From DAOTWC01 sp048499435 (GTDB taxonomy: Bacteria > Chloroflexota > Anaerolineae > Aggregatilineales > Phototrophicaceae): a stretch of 64,000 nt of DNA. Both the position numbers and the translations under genes were made by a program. Location of the stretch: contig JASNZW010000003.1 in the NCBI GenBank assembly GCA_048499435.1, positions 248,001 through 312,000 of the forward strand, read 5' to 3'. Below, piece after piece: positions 1-9,466 of the stretch; position 1 is the first letter of the stretch, and the number at the start of each line of letters is the position of its first letter. The notes beneath the pieces are model-generated. The model was not told the DNA's origin, made no database searches, and saw only the letters and a list, made by a program, of their open reading frames with translations.

Positions 1-1204
1 TAAGCTGGACTGGCCTGCCGCCCGCGGCCTGCCAGAACAGCTCTGACGGGTTAGCGGCGCTGGCGACGGCATAGGCTACGCCGCCGTCATGCGCCACATC
101 GAAGGCGGTGATGGTGCTCTCGTCTGCCACCACTGCGCTGACCGGCCCGCCGTCCGCCGGAACGGTGTACAGCGCGCACGTGCCCCAGCTTTCAGCGGTG
201 AAAATGAGCGACTGGCCGTCGCGCGACCAGCGGAAATCCACTACACCGCAATCGAAATCGAGATTCAGATCGCGCGCGGCGCCGCCCGCCGCGCCCATCA
301 CCGTGAGACGGGTAATGCGCTCGGTCAGGCGTTCCTGCGGCAGCCGCGTGTACGCGACCAGCTCGCCAGTGGGGGCGGGAACCGGGCCATAGCTGGTGTG
401 GGACTGGTCCGTAAGCTGCTCCAGCGCGCCGTCGGCGACGCGAATGCGGTACAGGCTGCTGGAGCGCCAGGGCATGTCACCGAGCGGGTTAACCGTGCGC
501 GCCGTCAGCAGGAACTGGCCGTCGGCGGTCCAGCGGGGCGGCTCGTGGCTGGCGTCAACGTCGGTCAGGCGGCGCGGCCTGGCCTCGTCCGCTGGCAGGC
601 CGTCGGCAGTGGGTATGACATACACCTGGGCAAAGCGATCATCCAGATAGCTGGTTCCGCTGCGGTATGGAATCCGTTCAATCGGGCGCGGGTCCCAGCG
701 GTTGGCCTCATCATAGTCTTTGCGTTCAGCGCGCTGTTTGGCTTCGAGTTTATCGGCGGGCGGCGGGGCCTTTTCGTTGCGATCTTCGTCGGCGCGCTCG
801 CGGGCGCTGCTGCTGGCGAGAAAGGCGATCTGCGCGCCGTCAGGCGACCAGGCCGGCGCGACTGCGCCGTTGGGCTGGTTGGTGAGCGGGCGCGGCTCGC
901 CGCCGGGGACGGTTATCGCCAGCAGATAAATCTGGGGTTTTTTATCGCGGGCAGAGACAAACGCCAGCGTTTTGCCATCAGGCGACCAGCACGGGGTCGA
1001 ATCCTTGCCGCTGCGCGTAAGCTGGATGGGCGCGCCGCCGGCGGTGGGGACGGCCCAGATGTTGCGCCGATACTCGTTTTCGAGCTTGTCTATCGTCACC
1101 TGCACATAGGCGATCCAACGGGCGTCGGGGCTGACACGAGGGTCTTCTATAAGCGTAATTCGATAGAGATCATCAACTTCGATGGGGCGTTTTTGCTGGG
1201 CCAA
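1..1204 (-). CDS. S9-family peptidase, N-terminal propeller part (3' end off window)
   Basis: Reading the minus strand from a TTG codon at 1204 gives an open frame running off the window start, so about 401 N-terminal residues are visible. It carries TolB/WD40-like beta-propeller repeats of the type WSPDG: CWSPDGKTLAFVSARD, AWSPDGAQIAFLASS, RWTADGQFLL and RWSRDGQSLIF. This is the usual N-terminal half of acylaminoacyl-peptidase/dipeptidyl-peptidase IV-like prolyl oligopeptidases, which hydrolyse short peptides. The Ser-Asp-His alpha/beta-hydrolase domain would lie outside the window, so peptidase activity is inferred. A charged Lys/Glu-rich insert (about residues 135-165) interrupts the propeller. 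I chose TTG because an AGGGA ribosome site lies about 8 nt upstream and no ATG fits the frame. No signal peptide is visible, suggesting a cytoplasmic enzyme. Confidence 0.8.
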   Translation of the reverse strand, partial: MAQQKRPIEVDDLYRITLIEDPRVSPDARWIAYVQVTIDKLENEYRRNIWAVPTAGGAPIQLTRSGKDSTPCWSPDGKTLAFVSARDKKPQIYLLAITVPGGEPRPLTNQPNGAVAPAWSPDGAQIAFLASSSARERADEDRNEKAPPPADKLEAKQRAERKDYDEANRWDPRPIERIPYRSGTSYLDDRFAQVYVIPTADGLPADEARPRRLTDVDASHEPPRWTADGQFLLTARTVNPLGDMPWRSSSLYRIRVADGALEQLTDQSHTSYGPVPAPTGELVAYTRLPQERLTERITRLTVMGAAGGAARDLNLDFDCGVVDFRWSRDGQSLIFTAESWGTCALYTVPADGGPVSAVVADESTITAFDVAHDGGVAYAVASAANPSELFWQAAGGRPVQL

Positions 1205-1247
1205 CGCGGTATTTCCCTTTGTTATCTGCTGCCAGTAAAGCCAGGCG

Positions 1248-1403
1248 ATTATACACGCGATCTGACGCTGGGCGAAAAAAATATGCCCCTCTGCTGAGGC
1301 GGGCAGAGGGGCAAGCTAAAGGAGTAAAGCTCCCAGCGAAAAGGCGGCCCCGGCAAAGGGGACAACCTTTCTGGACTGGCAAACGCATTATACACCCATT
1401 ATA
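1248..1403 (-). promoter_or_regulatory. Three TATAAT -10 boxes upstream of the S9 peptidase gene
   Basis: On the minus strand perfect TATAAT hexamers occur at 1403-1398, 1392-1387 and 1253-1248. The last would start transcription about 37 nt before the TTG start codon. The first two would start a longer leader that contains the terminator-like hairpin at 1275-1313. None has a convincing -35 box. The 339-nt gap 1205-1543 otherwise holds only the divergent promoter of the next gene. Confidence 0.5.
1275..1313 (-). terminator. Rho-independent terminator in the leader of the S9 gene
   Basis: An 11-bp perfect stem (1284-1294 with 1303-1313, 8-nt loop) is followed on the minus strand by a seven-T run (1281-1275). 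It lies upstream of the S9 start and downstream of two TATAAT boxes, and no minus-strand gene ends here. It therefore either ends a short RNA or attenuates the long leader. Confidence 0.65.
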
Positions 1404-1504
1404 GCCCGCTATAACCCTTTATCGTTGGCGGCGCCGGTTTGCGCTTTGTCGCGCTGGCTGCTCACCAGAACAGCGGGTTACTGTGACCGGGACTATGCGG
1501 AGAG

Positions 1505-1510
1505 TATAAT
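1505..1510 (+). promoter_or_regulatory. -10 box (TATAAT) for the M24/GGT/isomerase genes
   Basis: A perfect TATAAT lies 33 nt upstream of the M24 start codon. The -35 region near 1482 (TGTGAC) is a poor match. Confidence 0.5.
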
Positions 1511-1543
1511 TTGTGGCCTGGGCATCCGGCAAGGAGGTTGGTT

Positions 1544-2749
1544 ATGACCACTTCAGCGACACAGTTGCGAATCAGCAGCGGTGAACATATCGCGCGCTGC
1601 GAGCGCCTGCTGCAATATCTGCACGCGCAGTCGCTCAGCGGCGTTGTGCTGTTCGACCGGGACTACATTCTCTATTACACCGGCTTCGCCTTTATCCCCA
1701 CCGAGCGCCCGATTGGCTTTGTGATGAACGCGCAGGGCCTGCGCGGCCTGTTTGTGCCGCGCCTGGAAGTGGAGCACGCCCGCGCCAACGCCGTTCTGGA
1801 GCGGGTGGATCACTACCCGGAATACCCCGGAGCCACCCATCCGCTGCGCCTGCTGGCGGCCATGCTGGCCGATATGGGGGTCAGCGGCGATATCGGCGGC
1901 GACGGTGATGGCTACCCCTGGATTCTCGGCTATCGCGGGCCGCTGCTGACAGAGATAGCAGATGTAAGGGTGCGGTTCATTCGGGGCTTTATCGAAGATG
2001 AGATGGCGGTTAAGTCTGAAGCTGAGCTGAACTGCCTGCGCGAAAGCTGCAAATGGGGCAACCTGGCGCACATGCTGCTGCAGGAATACACGGTTGTTGG
2101 CGCGAGCGAGACGGAGGTGTCGCAGCGGGCCAGCAACGAGGCCACGCTGGCGCTGTATAAGGCGATTGGCCCGCTGTACCGGGCCTACGGCGGCGGGATG
2201 GGCGGCGGGGCGTTCGCCGGCTATCGGGGACAGATCGGTCGCAACGCCGCTATTCCGCACGCGCTGGCGAACAATATCCGCTTCCAGAAAGGCGATGTGC
2301 TGGTAACCGGGGCGAGCGCGCCGGTGTGGGGGTATGTGTCGGAGCTGGAACGCACGATGTTCCTGGGCCAGCCGACCGATGACCAGAAACGCATGTTCGC
2401 GCATATGGTAGCTTTGCAGGACACGGCGCTGGCCGCGATGGGGCCGGGCAAGCCCTGCTCTGAGGTTGACAAGGCGGTGCGGGCTTACTTCACCGCGCAC
2501 GACCTGCTGCCGTACTGGCGGCATCATACCGGCCACACAATCGGTTTGCGCTACCATGAGGGGCCATACCTGGACAGCGGCGACGACACGCCGATGCTGC
2601 CGGGGATGGTGTTCACGGTTGAGCCGGGGCTGTATTCGCCGGAGTTGGGCGGTTTCCGCCATTCCGACACTGTTGCCATCACTGCTGATGGCATTGAACT
2701 TATGACCTATTATCCGCGCGACCTGGACAGCCTGACGCTGCCGGCCTGA
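1544..2749 (+). CDS. M24-family creatinase/ectoine-hydrolase-like protein
   Basis: This 401-residue protein has the two-domain layout of Xaa-Pro peptidases and creatinase: an N-terminal creatinase_N domain (about residues 15-150) and a C-terminal pita-bread domain with GHTIGLRYHEGP and VFTVEPGLY. The active metallopeptidases use five ligands (Asp, Asp, His, Glu, Glu). Here the first Asp position reads Thr (VLVTGAS, near residue 255), the second reads Glu (SELERT, near 267), and the last Glu position reads Ser (FRHSDTV). That pattern fits the metal-free branch (creatinase, ectoine hydrolase) better than prolidase. Start ATG 1544 has a strong AAGGAGG site 7 nt upstream; an upstream TTG at 1511 is less likely. 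It heads a run with a gamma-glutamyltransferase and a sugar-isomerase-like gene. The substrate is unknown; C-N hydrolysis of a small amine or amino acid derivative is an inference. Confidence 0.8.
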   Translation: MTTSATQLRISSGEHIARCERLLQYLHAQSLSGVVLFDRDYILYYTGFAFIPTERPIGFVMNAQGLRGLFVPRLEVEHARANAVLERVDHYPEYPGATHPLRLLAAMLADMGVSGDIGGDGDGYPWILGYRGPLLTEIADVRVRFIRGFIEDEMAVKSEAELNCLRESCKWGNLAHMLLQEYTVVGASETEVSQRASNEATLALYKAIGPLYRAYGGGMGGGAFAGYRGQIGRNAAIPHALANNIRFQKGDVLVTGASAPVWGYVSELERTMFLGQPTDDQKRMFAHMVALQDTALAAMGPGKPCSEVDKAVRAYFTAHDLLPYWRHHTGHTIGLRYHEGPYLDSGDDTPMLPGMVFTVEPGLYSPELGGFRHSDTVAITADGIELMTYYPRDLDSLTLPA

Positions 2750-2776
2750 CGCAGAACCGGGCAGAGGCCAGACGAT

Positions 2777-4402
2777 ATGAAGCCAATGTCTTTCGATTTT
2801 AAGTCGCGCCGGTCAATGGTGGCGGCGCGGCGTGGTATGGTGGCGGCCAGCAACCCGCTGGCGGCGCAGGCCGGGCTGCTGGTGCTGCGCCAGGGCGGCA
2901 ACGCGGCGGATGCGGCGGTGGCGGCGGCGGCGGTGCTGAACGTGACCGACCCGGCTTCGACCGGCGTCGGTGGGGACTGTTTCGCGCTGTTCTACGACGC
3001 ACAATCGCGGCAGGTGACGGCGCTGAACGGCAGCGGACGCGCGCCCGCTGCGCTGTGCGCCGCTGATCTGCGCGCACAGGGGCTGACGGCGGTGCCGCCG
3101 CACAGCGCGCACGCGGTGACTGTGCCGGGCACGGTTATGGGCTGGCACGATCTGCTGCGGCGGCACGGCACAATGACGCTGGCCGAGGCGCTGGCGGAGG
3201 CGATCTATTACGCTGAAGAAGGCTATCCGGTCGCGCCGGTGTTCAGCGTGTCGTGGGACAGCCCCACAGCGCGGGCGCTGCTGGCGCGCAGCCCGCACAC
3301 AGAGGACTACCTGCCCGGCGGCCAGCCGCCGCGCGCTGGCCAGGTGGTGCGGCTTCCGGCGCTGGCGCGCACGCTGCGCCTGATCGCGGAGGGCGGGCCA
3401 GCGGCGTTCTACAGCGGGCCAACCGCCGATGCGATTGTGGCCACGGTGCAGGAACAGGGCGGGGTGCTGACACACGCTGACCTTCAGGCGCACCGTTCGA
3501 CCTGGGATGATCCGATCGCAACCGACTATCGCGGCGTCAGGGTGTACGAATGCCCGCCTAACGGCCAGGGCCTGGCGGCGCTGCTGGCGCTGAACATCTT
3601 CAGCGAATTCGACGTGCGTGGGCTGGCCTGGGATACGCCGGAACGGCTGCACCTGATGGTTGAGGCGATGCGGCTGGCGTTCGCGGACGCGCGCCAGCAC
3701 ATCGCTGACCCGGCGATGAGCGCCGTGCCGGCGCGCGAGCTGCTGCGCCAGCAGTACGCTGCCGAGCGCGCGCGGCTGGTTTCGCCGGACCTGGCTATGC
3801 AGCCGCCGTCGTTTGGCGCGCCGCTGGCCAGCTCTGACACCGTGTATCTGAGCGTTGTTGACGGCAAAGGCAACGCCTGCTCGTTCATCAACAGCCTTTT
3901 CATGGATTTTGGGGCGGGCATCGTAGCGCGCGGGACCGGCGTGTTTCTGCAGAATCGCGGCGCGGGTTTTAACCTGGAGCCGGACCATCCTAACACGCTG
4001 GTGGGCGGCAAGCGCCCCTATCACACGATTATCCCCGGCATGGCGCTCAAGGATAGCGAGCTGTGGGCCAGCTTCGGCGTGATGGGCGTCTTTATGCAGC
4101 CGCAGGGGCATTTTCAGGTATTGAGCGCGATGCTGGACGATGACCTCAACCCGCAGGAAGCGCTTGACCGCCCACGCTGGTGCCTGGAGGACGGCACGGG
4201 CGGCGGCGTTCTGGCGCTGGAGGATGGCATCCCGATCAGGACGATGGCGCGGCTGGCGGAACTGGGTCACCGCGTGCGCCCGGTAAGCGGGCAGGGGCGG
4301 CTGATGTTTGGTGGCGGACAGATTATCCGGCGTGACCCGCACAGCGGCGCGCTGTTTGGCGGCAGCGACCCGCGCAAGGATGGCCTGGTCGCCGCGTTCT
4401 AG
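2777..4402 (+). CDS. Gamma-glutamyltransferase family protein (YwrD-like)
   Basis: This 541-residue Ntn-hydrolase homologue would transfer or hydrolyse gamma-glutamyl groups. The usual self-cleavage/nucleophile Thr is present: DTVYLSVVD places it at about residue 355, followed by GNACSFINSLFMDFG and RGTGVFLQNRG. The glycine-rich oxyanion region reads FGVMGVFMQPQGH, as in the YwrD branch of the family rather than the GGSRI of E. coli Ggt. The N-terminal GGNAADAAVAAA motif is clear. No signal peptide is visible, whereas many Ggt enzymes are secreted, so this one is probably cytoplasmic. The gap to the preceding M24 gene is 27 nt, consistent with co-transcription. The exact donor substrate cannot be read from the sequence; cephalosporin- or glutathione-like acylase activity is possible. 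Confidence 0.85.
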   Translation: MKPMSFDFKSRRSMVAARRGMVAASNPLAAQAGLLVLRQGGNAADAAVAAAAVLNVTDPASTGVGGDCFALFYDAQSRQVTALNGSGRAPAALCAADLRAQGLTAVPPHSAHAVTVPGTVMGWHDLLRRHGTMTLAEALAEAIYYAEEGYPVAPVFSVSWDSPTARALLARSPHTEDYLPGGQPPRAGQVVRLPALARTLRLIAEGGPAAFYSGPTADAIVATVQEQGGVLTHADLQAHRSTWDDPIATDYRGVRVYECPPNGQGLAALLALNIFSEFDVRGLAWDTPERLHLMVEAMRLAFADARQHIADPAMSAVPARELLRQQYAAERARLVSPDLAMQPPSFGAPLASSDTVYLSVVDGKGNACSFINSLFMDFGAGIVARGTGVFLQNRGAGFNLEPDHPNTLVGGKRPYHTIIPGMALKDSELWASFGVMGVFMQPQGHFQVLSAMLDDDLNPQEALDRPRWCLEDGTGGGVLALEDGIPIRTMARLAELGHRVRPVSGQGRLMFGGGQIIRRDPHSGALFGGSDPRKDGLVAAF

Positions 4403-4431
4403 CGCGATTCTCAGCGCCGGGAGGCGGAGGT

Positions 4432-5775
4432 ATGACCCAGCAGGAACTGCGCGTCGGCTTTGTGCCGATTGCGCGCACGACATTCGATATGGCGCTGGCG
4501 GAACAGGTTACGCGTGCAGCGCATGACCAGCTCACGCAGGCTGGCTTTGCCGTTGCCGGGCCAGCGGCGCCGGCGACAACGCCGGAGGCGGCCCGCGCGG
4601 CGCTGGATGTGCTTGGGCCAGCGCCTGACGTGGTGATTTTGTTTCAGGCGACGTTTGCTGACAGCAGCATGGCGCTTGAGGTGGCGCGCGCGGTCCAGGC
4701 GCCGCTGCTGCTGTGGGCTGTGCCGGAGGCGCACACGGGCGAACGGCTGCGGCTTAACGCGCTGTGCGGCATCAACCTGGCGGCGCACGCGCTGACGCGC
4801 GCCGGCCTGCGCTACCAGCATATCTACGCCGCGCCAGGCGATGCGGCGGTGGCGCGCAAGGTGGGCGCACTGGCGCGCGCCGGGCGCGCGCGCCGCGCGC
4901 TGCGCGGGGTGCGCATTGGCTGCGCTGGCCAGCGTCCGGTGGGTTTCGAAACCTGTGACTACGACGCTGAGGCGCTGTTAGCGGTGTTCGGCGTTGACGT
5001 AACGGCGGTTTCGCTGGAGACGGTGTTTGCGGCGGCGCGCCAGGCGGACGCGGCTGCGGTGGCTGGCGTGCGCGCCGCGCTGGCGCAGCGTGTCAGCGGG
5101 CTGGACGCGCTCGATCAGCCCGCGCTTGACGGCACGCTGGGCGTGTATCTGGCGCTGCGCAGCGCCGCGCAGCGCGATAACCTGCGCGGGTTGGCTGTGC
5201 GCTGCTGGCCGGAGTTTTTTACGGACCTGGGCTGCGCGGCTTGCGGCGCGATGTCGCTGCTGAACGATGAGCGGCTGCCGTGCGGCTGCGAGGCGGATGT
5301 TCACGGCACGATCACGCAGCTGCTTCTTCAGGAATTAAGCGGCGCGCCAGCTTTCGGCACGGACCTGGTTTCGCTGGATGCGGAGCGCGACGGCGTTGTC
5401 GTGTGGCACTGTGGGCAGGCCCCGCTGGCGATGGCTGATCCCGACGCCGTGCCCACCGGGACGGTTCACTCTAACCGGCGGCTGCCGCTGCTGCTGCAGT
5501 TTCCGCTGAAGCCGGGCACGGTAACGGTGGCGCGCCTGAGCGCGGCGGCGGGCGGCGGCCTGCGGTTAGTTGTCGGGCGCGGTGAGATGCTGCGCGCGCC
5601 AATGAGCTTTTCGGGGACGTCGGGCGTGCTGCGCTTCGAACGGCCAGCGACGGCGGTGCTGGACACGATTTTCAGCGCGGGCCTGGAGCATCACATCGCG
5701 CTGACATACGGCGATTACGTGGACGCGCTGCTGGCCCTGGCTGAGCTGCTGGCGCTGCCGGTGCTGTGCCTGTAA
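4432..5775 (+). CDS. L-fucose/L-arabinose isomerase-like protein
   Basis: This 447-residue protein resembles the fucose isomerase-like fold. The N-terminal half has alternating Rossmann-like segments (VGFVPIARTTFD, VVILFQATFADSSM). The C-terminal half has the family stretch WPEFF, then CGAMSLLNDERLPCGCEADVHGT, where the Glu and Asp could bind Mn2+. Such enzymes interconvert aldoses and ketoses, but many annotated members are uncharacterised and I cannot name a substrate. ATG 4432 follows a GGAGGCGGAGGT ribosome site. It lies 29 nt after the gamma-glutamyltransferase gene and converges on the sugar ABC transporter, leaving only 4 nt between stop codons. Its own operon is peptide-like, but its neighbour locus points to carbohydrate use. 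Confidence 0.7.
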   Translation: MTQQELRVGFVPIARTTFDMALAEQVTRAAHDQLTQAGFAVAGPAAPATTPEAARAALDVLGPAPDVVILFQATFADSSMALEVARAVQAPLLLWAVPEAHTGERLRLNALCGINLAAHALTRAGLRYQHIYAAPGDAAVARKVGALARAGRARRALRGVRIGCAGQRPVGFETCDYDAEALLAVFGVDVTAVSLETVFAAARQADAAAVAGVRAALAQRVSGLDALDQPALDGTLGVYLALRSAAQRDNLRGLAVRCWPEFFTDLGCAACGAMSLLNDERLPCGCEADVHGTITQLLLQELSGAPAFGTDLVSLDAERDGVVVWHCGQAPLAMADPDAVPTGTVHSNRRLPLLLQFPLKPGTVTVARLSAAAGGGLRLVVGRGEMLRAPMSFSGTSGVLRFERPATAVLDTIFSAGLEHHIALTYGDYVDALLALAELLALPVLCL

Positions 5776-5779
5776 GGCG

Positions 5780-6820
5780 CTATTTCAGGCCGGTGGTGGC
5801 GATGCCGGTCGTGATGTAACGCTGCAGGAAGCCGAATACCAGCGTGATTGGCAGCAGCGTCAGCACGGTCATCGCCAGAATCAGATTCCACTGCACCTGG
5901 AGTTCGCCCTGGAACGAATTCAGACCGACCTGAAGCGTGAACAGCTCGTTGCGGCTGAGCACGACCAGCGGCCACAGGAAGTCGTTCCAGCGCCACATGA
6001 TCGAGAAGATGGCCAGCACGGCCAGCGCCGGGCGGGCCAGCGGCAGGATGATCTGGATGAAGATGCGCCACTCGCTGGCGCCATCAATGCGCGCCGATTC
6101 GATCAGCTCGTCGGGAATGGTCAGCATGTACTGGCGCAGCAGGAACACGCCGGTTGGGGTGGCTGCGCCGGGGACAATCACGCCGAGCAGGTTGTTGTTC
6201 CAGCCGATCTGGGTAATGACGAGAAAGACTGGCACCAGGATCACGGACAGCGGGACCATCAGCGTGGCCAGGGTCAGCAGGAAGATTGTGTCGCGCCCGC
6301 GAAAACGGTACTTGCTGAGGGCGAAGGCGGCCATGCTGTTGATGAGCAGGGTGAGCGCGGTGGCGGCGGCCGTGACGACCACGCTGTTGCGGAAGTAGGT
6401 CCAGAAGGGGAAGCGGTTCACGCCGTCAATGTAGTTGTCCAGGCTGAAGCGCACCGTTTCCACCGGCGTGCGCTGGTTGATGTTGACGCGGATGATGTCG
6501 CCGGGGTTTGCCGGGTCGATCATCTGTGCTTCGATGCCAACGCGCCGCACCTGGGCCAGCCGCTGCGTGCTGCCGTCCTCCAGGGCGACTTCGTACAGCG
6601 GTAGCGGGCTGTCGTGGCCCTCTACGACCACCGTCGCCTGGCGGTAAGGCAGGAAAGTCGGCGGGAAGCGAACGAGCTGGGCCGGCTCTTTGAACGATGA
6701 CAGCGCCAGCCACAGCACCGGCCCAAACATCAGCACCGTTCCCAGAGTCAGGTATAAGTACGTCAGGCCGTCGCTGATATCCAGCCGACCGCGTCCGCGC
6801 GTGCGTGTGAGAAAGTTCAC
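5780..6820 (-). CDS. Sugar ABC transporter permease, MalG type
   Basis: This 346-residue membrane protein is the second permease of a CUT1-type importer. It has about six membrane segments, starting with YLTLGTVLMFGPVLWLALSSF, and the cytoplasmic EAA loop ELIESARIDGASEWRIFIQI that docks the ATPase. An unusually long extracytoplasmic loop (about residues 50-130) separates segments one and two; standard MalG-type subunits of about 280 residues have less here. The C-terminus ends in YITTGIATTGLK, close to the conserved GAVKG-like tail. It lies 12 nt downstream of the partner permease. No ATPase gene is nearby, as is usual for importers that share one MsmK/UgpC-type ATPase. Confidence 0.92.
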   Translation of the reverse strand: MNFLTRTRGRGRLDISDGLTYLYLTLGTVLMFGPVLWLALSSFKEPAQLVRFPPTFLPYRQATVVVEGHDSPLPLYEVALEDGSTQRLAQVRRVGIEAQMIDPANPGDIIRVNINQRTPVETVRFSLDNYIDGVNRFPFWTYFRNSVVVTAAATALTLLINSMAAFALSKYRFRGRDTIFLLTLATLMVPLSVILVPVFLVITQIGWNNNLLGVIVPGAATPTGVFLLRQYMLTIPDELIESARIDGASEWRIFIQIILPLARPALAVLAIFSIMWRWNDFLWPLVVLSRNELFTLQVGLNSFQGELQVQWNLILAMTVLTLLPITLVFGFLQRYITTGIATTGLK

Positions 6821-6832
6821 GCTGTTCGCTCC

Positions 6833-7882
<1,050 letters not shown>

Positions 7883-7920
7883 AAAATCAGTTCCTAAAAT
7901 TTGGGGGACAGCATAACAGG

Positions 7921-7957
7921 GCGGGCTGCAAACGCCCTGAAGGTATTTGCAGCCCGC
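7921..7957 (-). repeat. 12-bp inverted repeat between binding-protein and permease genes
   Basis: A perfect 12-bp stem (7921-7932 with 7946-7957, 13-nt loop) lies in the 108-nt gap between the binding-protein stop and the permease start. There is no T run, so it is more likely an mRNA-stabilising or processing element than a terminator, as known for malE-malF type gaps. Confidence 0.6.
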
Positions 7958-7990
7958 GGCGGACGGGGCAGCGCCCCGGTCAGGCGCTTG

Positions 7991-9274
7991 TTACTGCTGC
8001 GCGGCGGCGACTGCGTCGTCAACCGCCTGCTGAATGCGCTCAATCGCCTCGTCCAGCGTCAGCTCGTCCAGCATCACCTGCGAGAGGCGATCACGAGTTT
8101 CGTTGAACACCACGAAGTTCTGTGGGTGGAAGTTAAGCTGATAAGCCTGCTCCTGGAGCTTGGGCACTTCCGCCGCGAAGGCGTTGAGCGCCTGCTGCGC
8201 CGCGGGCAGATCGGTGTCATAGGCGACTTCGCCCAGGCCCAGATGGCCGGGGATAAACAATGTACGCGCGGTGAACTCGCGCATCTGCTCTTCCTGCACC
8301 AGCCAATCCATCACGCGGGCGACTTCTTCCGGGTGCTTGGTGCTGCCGATAGCCATCAGGGCCGCGCCGCCGGGCATGCCGGTGCTGCCACCAGGGCCGG
8401 TCGGGTTGGGGATAACCTCCCAGTCGAAGGCATCAGCGATGTCATTAGAGAAGCGGCCTACCTGCCAACTGCCGGACATATACAGCACGAGCTGGCCGTT
8501 GATAAAGAAGTCGGCGGCGGCGGCGTAGCTGCCACCAGAGCCGAGCCACACCTCAGCCGGCGTGATACCGTCTGTGTGCCAGCCGAACAGGATTTCGGCC
8601 ATCGCGCGGAAGCCAGGGCTGTCAATGGTGATGCTGCCGTCGGCGTCAAAGTAGGTTGCGCCCATGCTCATAGCCGGGCCGGCGAAGCGGTGGCCGGTGC
8701 GGTCCATCGCGATGGCATAAGGGGTCTCTGTGGCTTCAGCGACCTGCCGCGCTACCGCTGTCCACTCCTCCCAGCTTACGGGTTCGCCGCTGTCACTGGG
8801 CACGTCAATGTTGGCCTGCTCGAACAGGGTGCGGTTGATGAACGGGCCGGTCACTGTGAATTGGGTCGGGTAGCCGTAAATGCCGGCGGTGTCGTCTTCA
8901 GCGCGCATAGCCTGGAGCACGATCGCCGGGAAGCTGGTTTCCCAGTATTCCGCATCTGGCAGATAGGGGCGCATATCCAGATATTCGCCAACCAGGCCGG
9001 GGAAGTTGGTGATGCGGGCCATATCCGGGCCTTCGCCCGCCTGAATCTGAAGCGGAAGCTGTTCCAGAATCACAGTGTAGGCGACGGTGTCGATGACGAC
9101 CTTAATGTCAGGGTTTTCGGCCTCGAACCGGTCGAGCAGATCGCGCAGGACGGCCCCTTCATTGCCGTCGTCATACCAGGTGATGCGCAGTTCTACCGGT
9201 TCCTGAGCGCTCAAAGGGGCAACGACCATCAGCAGCAGGGCCGCCAGCAGGGTGAACAGGATACGTTGTTTCAT
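7991..9274 (-). CDS. Extracellular sugar-binding protein of ABC importer
   Basis: This 427-residue protein starts with a classic signal peptide (basic MKQR, hydrophobic LLAALLLMVVAPL, cleavage after SA before QEPVE). No lipobox Cys is present, so the mature protein is probably periplasmic/extracellular and soluble rather than a lipoprotein. The rest fits family-1 solute-binding proteins: RITWYDDGNE, then a middle region GIYGYPTQFTVTGPFINRTLFEQ and PGGAALMAIGSTKHPEE. I chose ATG 9274 because GGGAGA lies 7 nt upstream; a TTG two codons earlier is possible. It is first in the transporter operon, behind a TATAAT box at 9354-9349. The ligand is unknown. Confidence 0.92.
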   Translation of the reverse strand: MKQRILFTLLAALLLMVVAPLSAQEPVELRITWYDDGNEGAVLRDLLDRFEAENPDIKVVIDTVAYTVILEQLPLQIQAGEGPDMARITNFPGLVGEYLDMRPYLPDAEYWETSFPAIVLQAMRAEDDTAGIYGYPTQFTVTGPFINRTLFEQANIDVPSDSGEPVSWEEWTAVARQVAEATETPYAIAMDRTGHRFAGPAMSMGATYFDADGSITIDSPGFRAMAEILFGWHTDGITPAEVWLGSGGSYAAAADFFINGQLVLYMSGSWQVGRFSNDIADAFDWEVIPNPTGPGGSTGMPGGAALMAIGSTKHPEEVARVMDWLVQEEQMREFTARTLFIPGHLGLGEVAYDTDLPAAQQALNAFAAEVPKLQEQAYQLNFHPQNFVVFNETRDRLSQVMLDELTLDEAIERIQQAVDDAVAAAQQ

Positions 9275-9348
9275 GAACAATCTCCCTAGGGGTGCTTAAA
9301 CAAACTTAATTCGAAACGGGGCCAGGACGCACTAACCGCCGCGCGGGT

Positions 9349-9354
9349 ATTATA
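9349..9354 (-). promoter_or_regulatory. -10 box (TATAAT) for the sugar ABC transporter operon
   Basis: A perfect minus-strand TATAAT lies about 75 nt upstream of the binding-protein ATG. The -35 box is not clear. Confidence 0.45.
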
Positions 9355-9466
9355 GCAGCGGCGGTATACGACCGCAAAACTCATGGTGACCGGCGCTAAA
9401 CCTCAAGCCGCGCGCATTCCGCTTGTGTTATGCTGCTAGCAGCTTAAAGAATGTGCAGGTGGTGCT

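Noticed and set aside
2813..4483. 556-codon open frame antisense to the gamma-glutamyltransferase gene
   Set aside because: Its product is Arg/His/Ala-rich without domains, a typical shadow of a high-GC gene; similar shadows opposite GH4 (12275-13639) and the aldehyde dehydrogenase (56355-58139) were dropped for the same reason.
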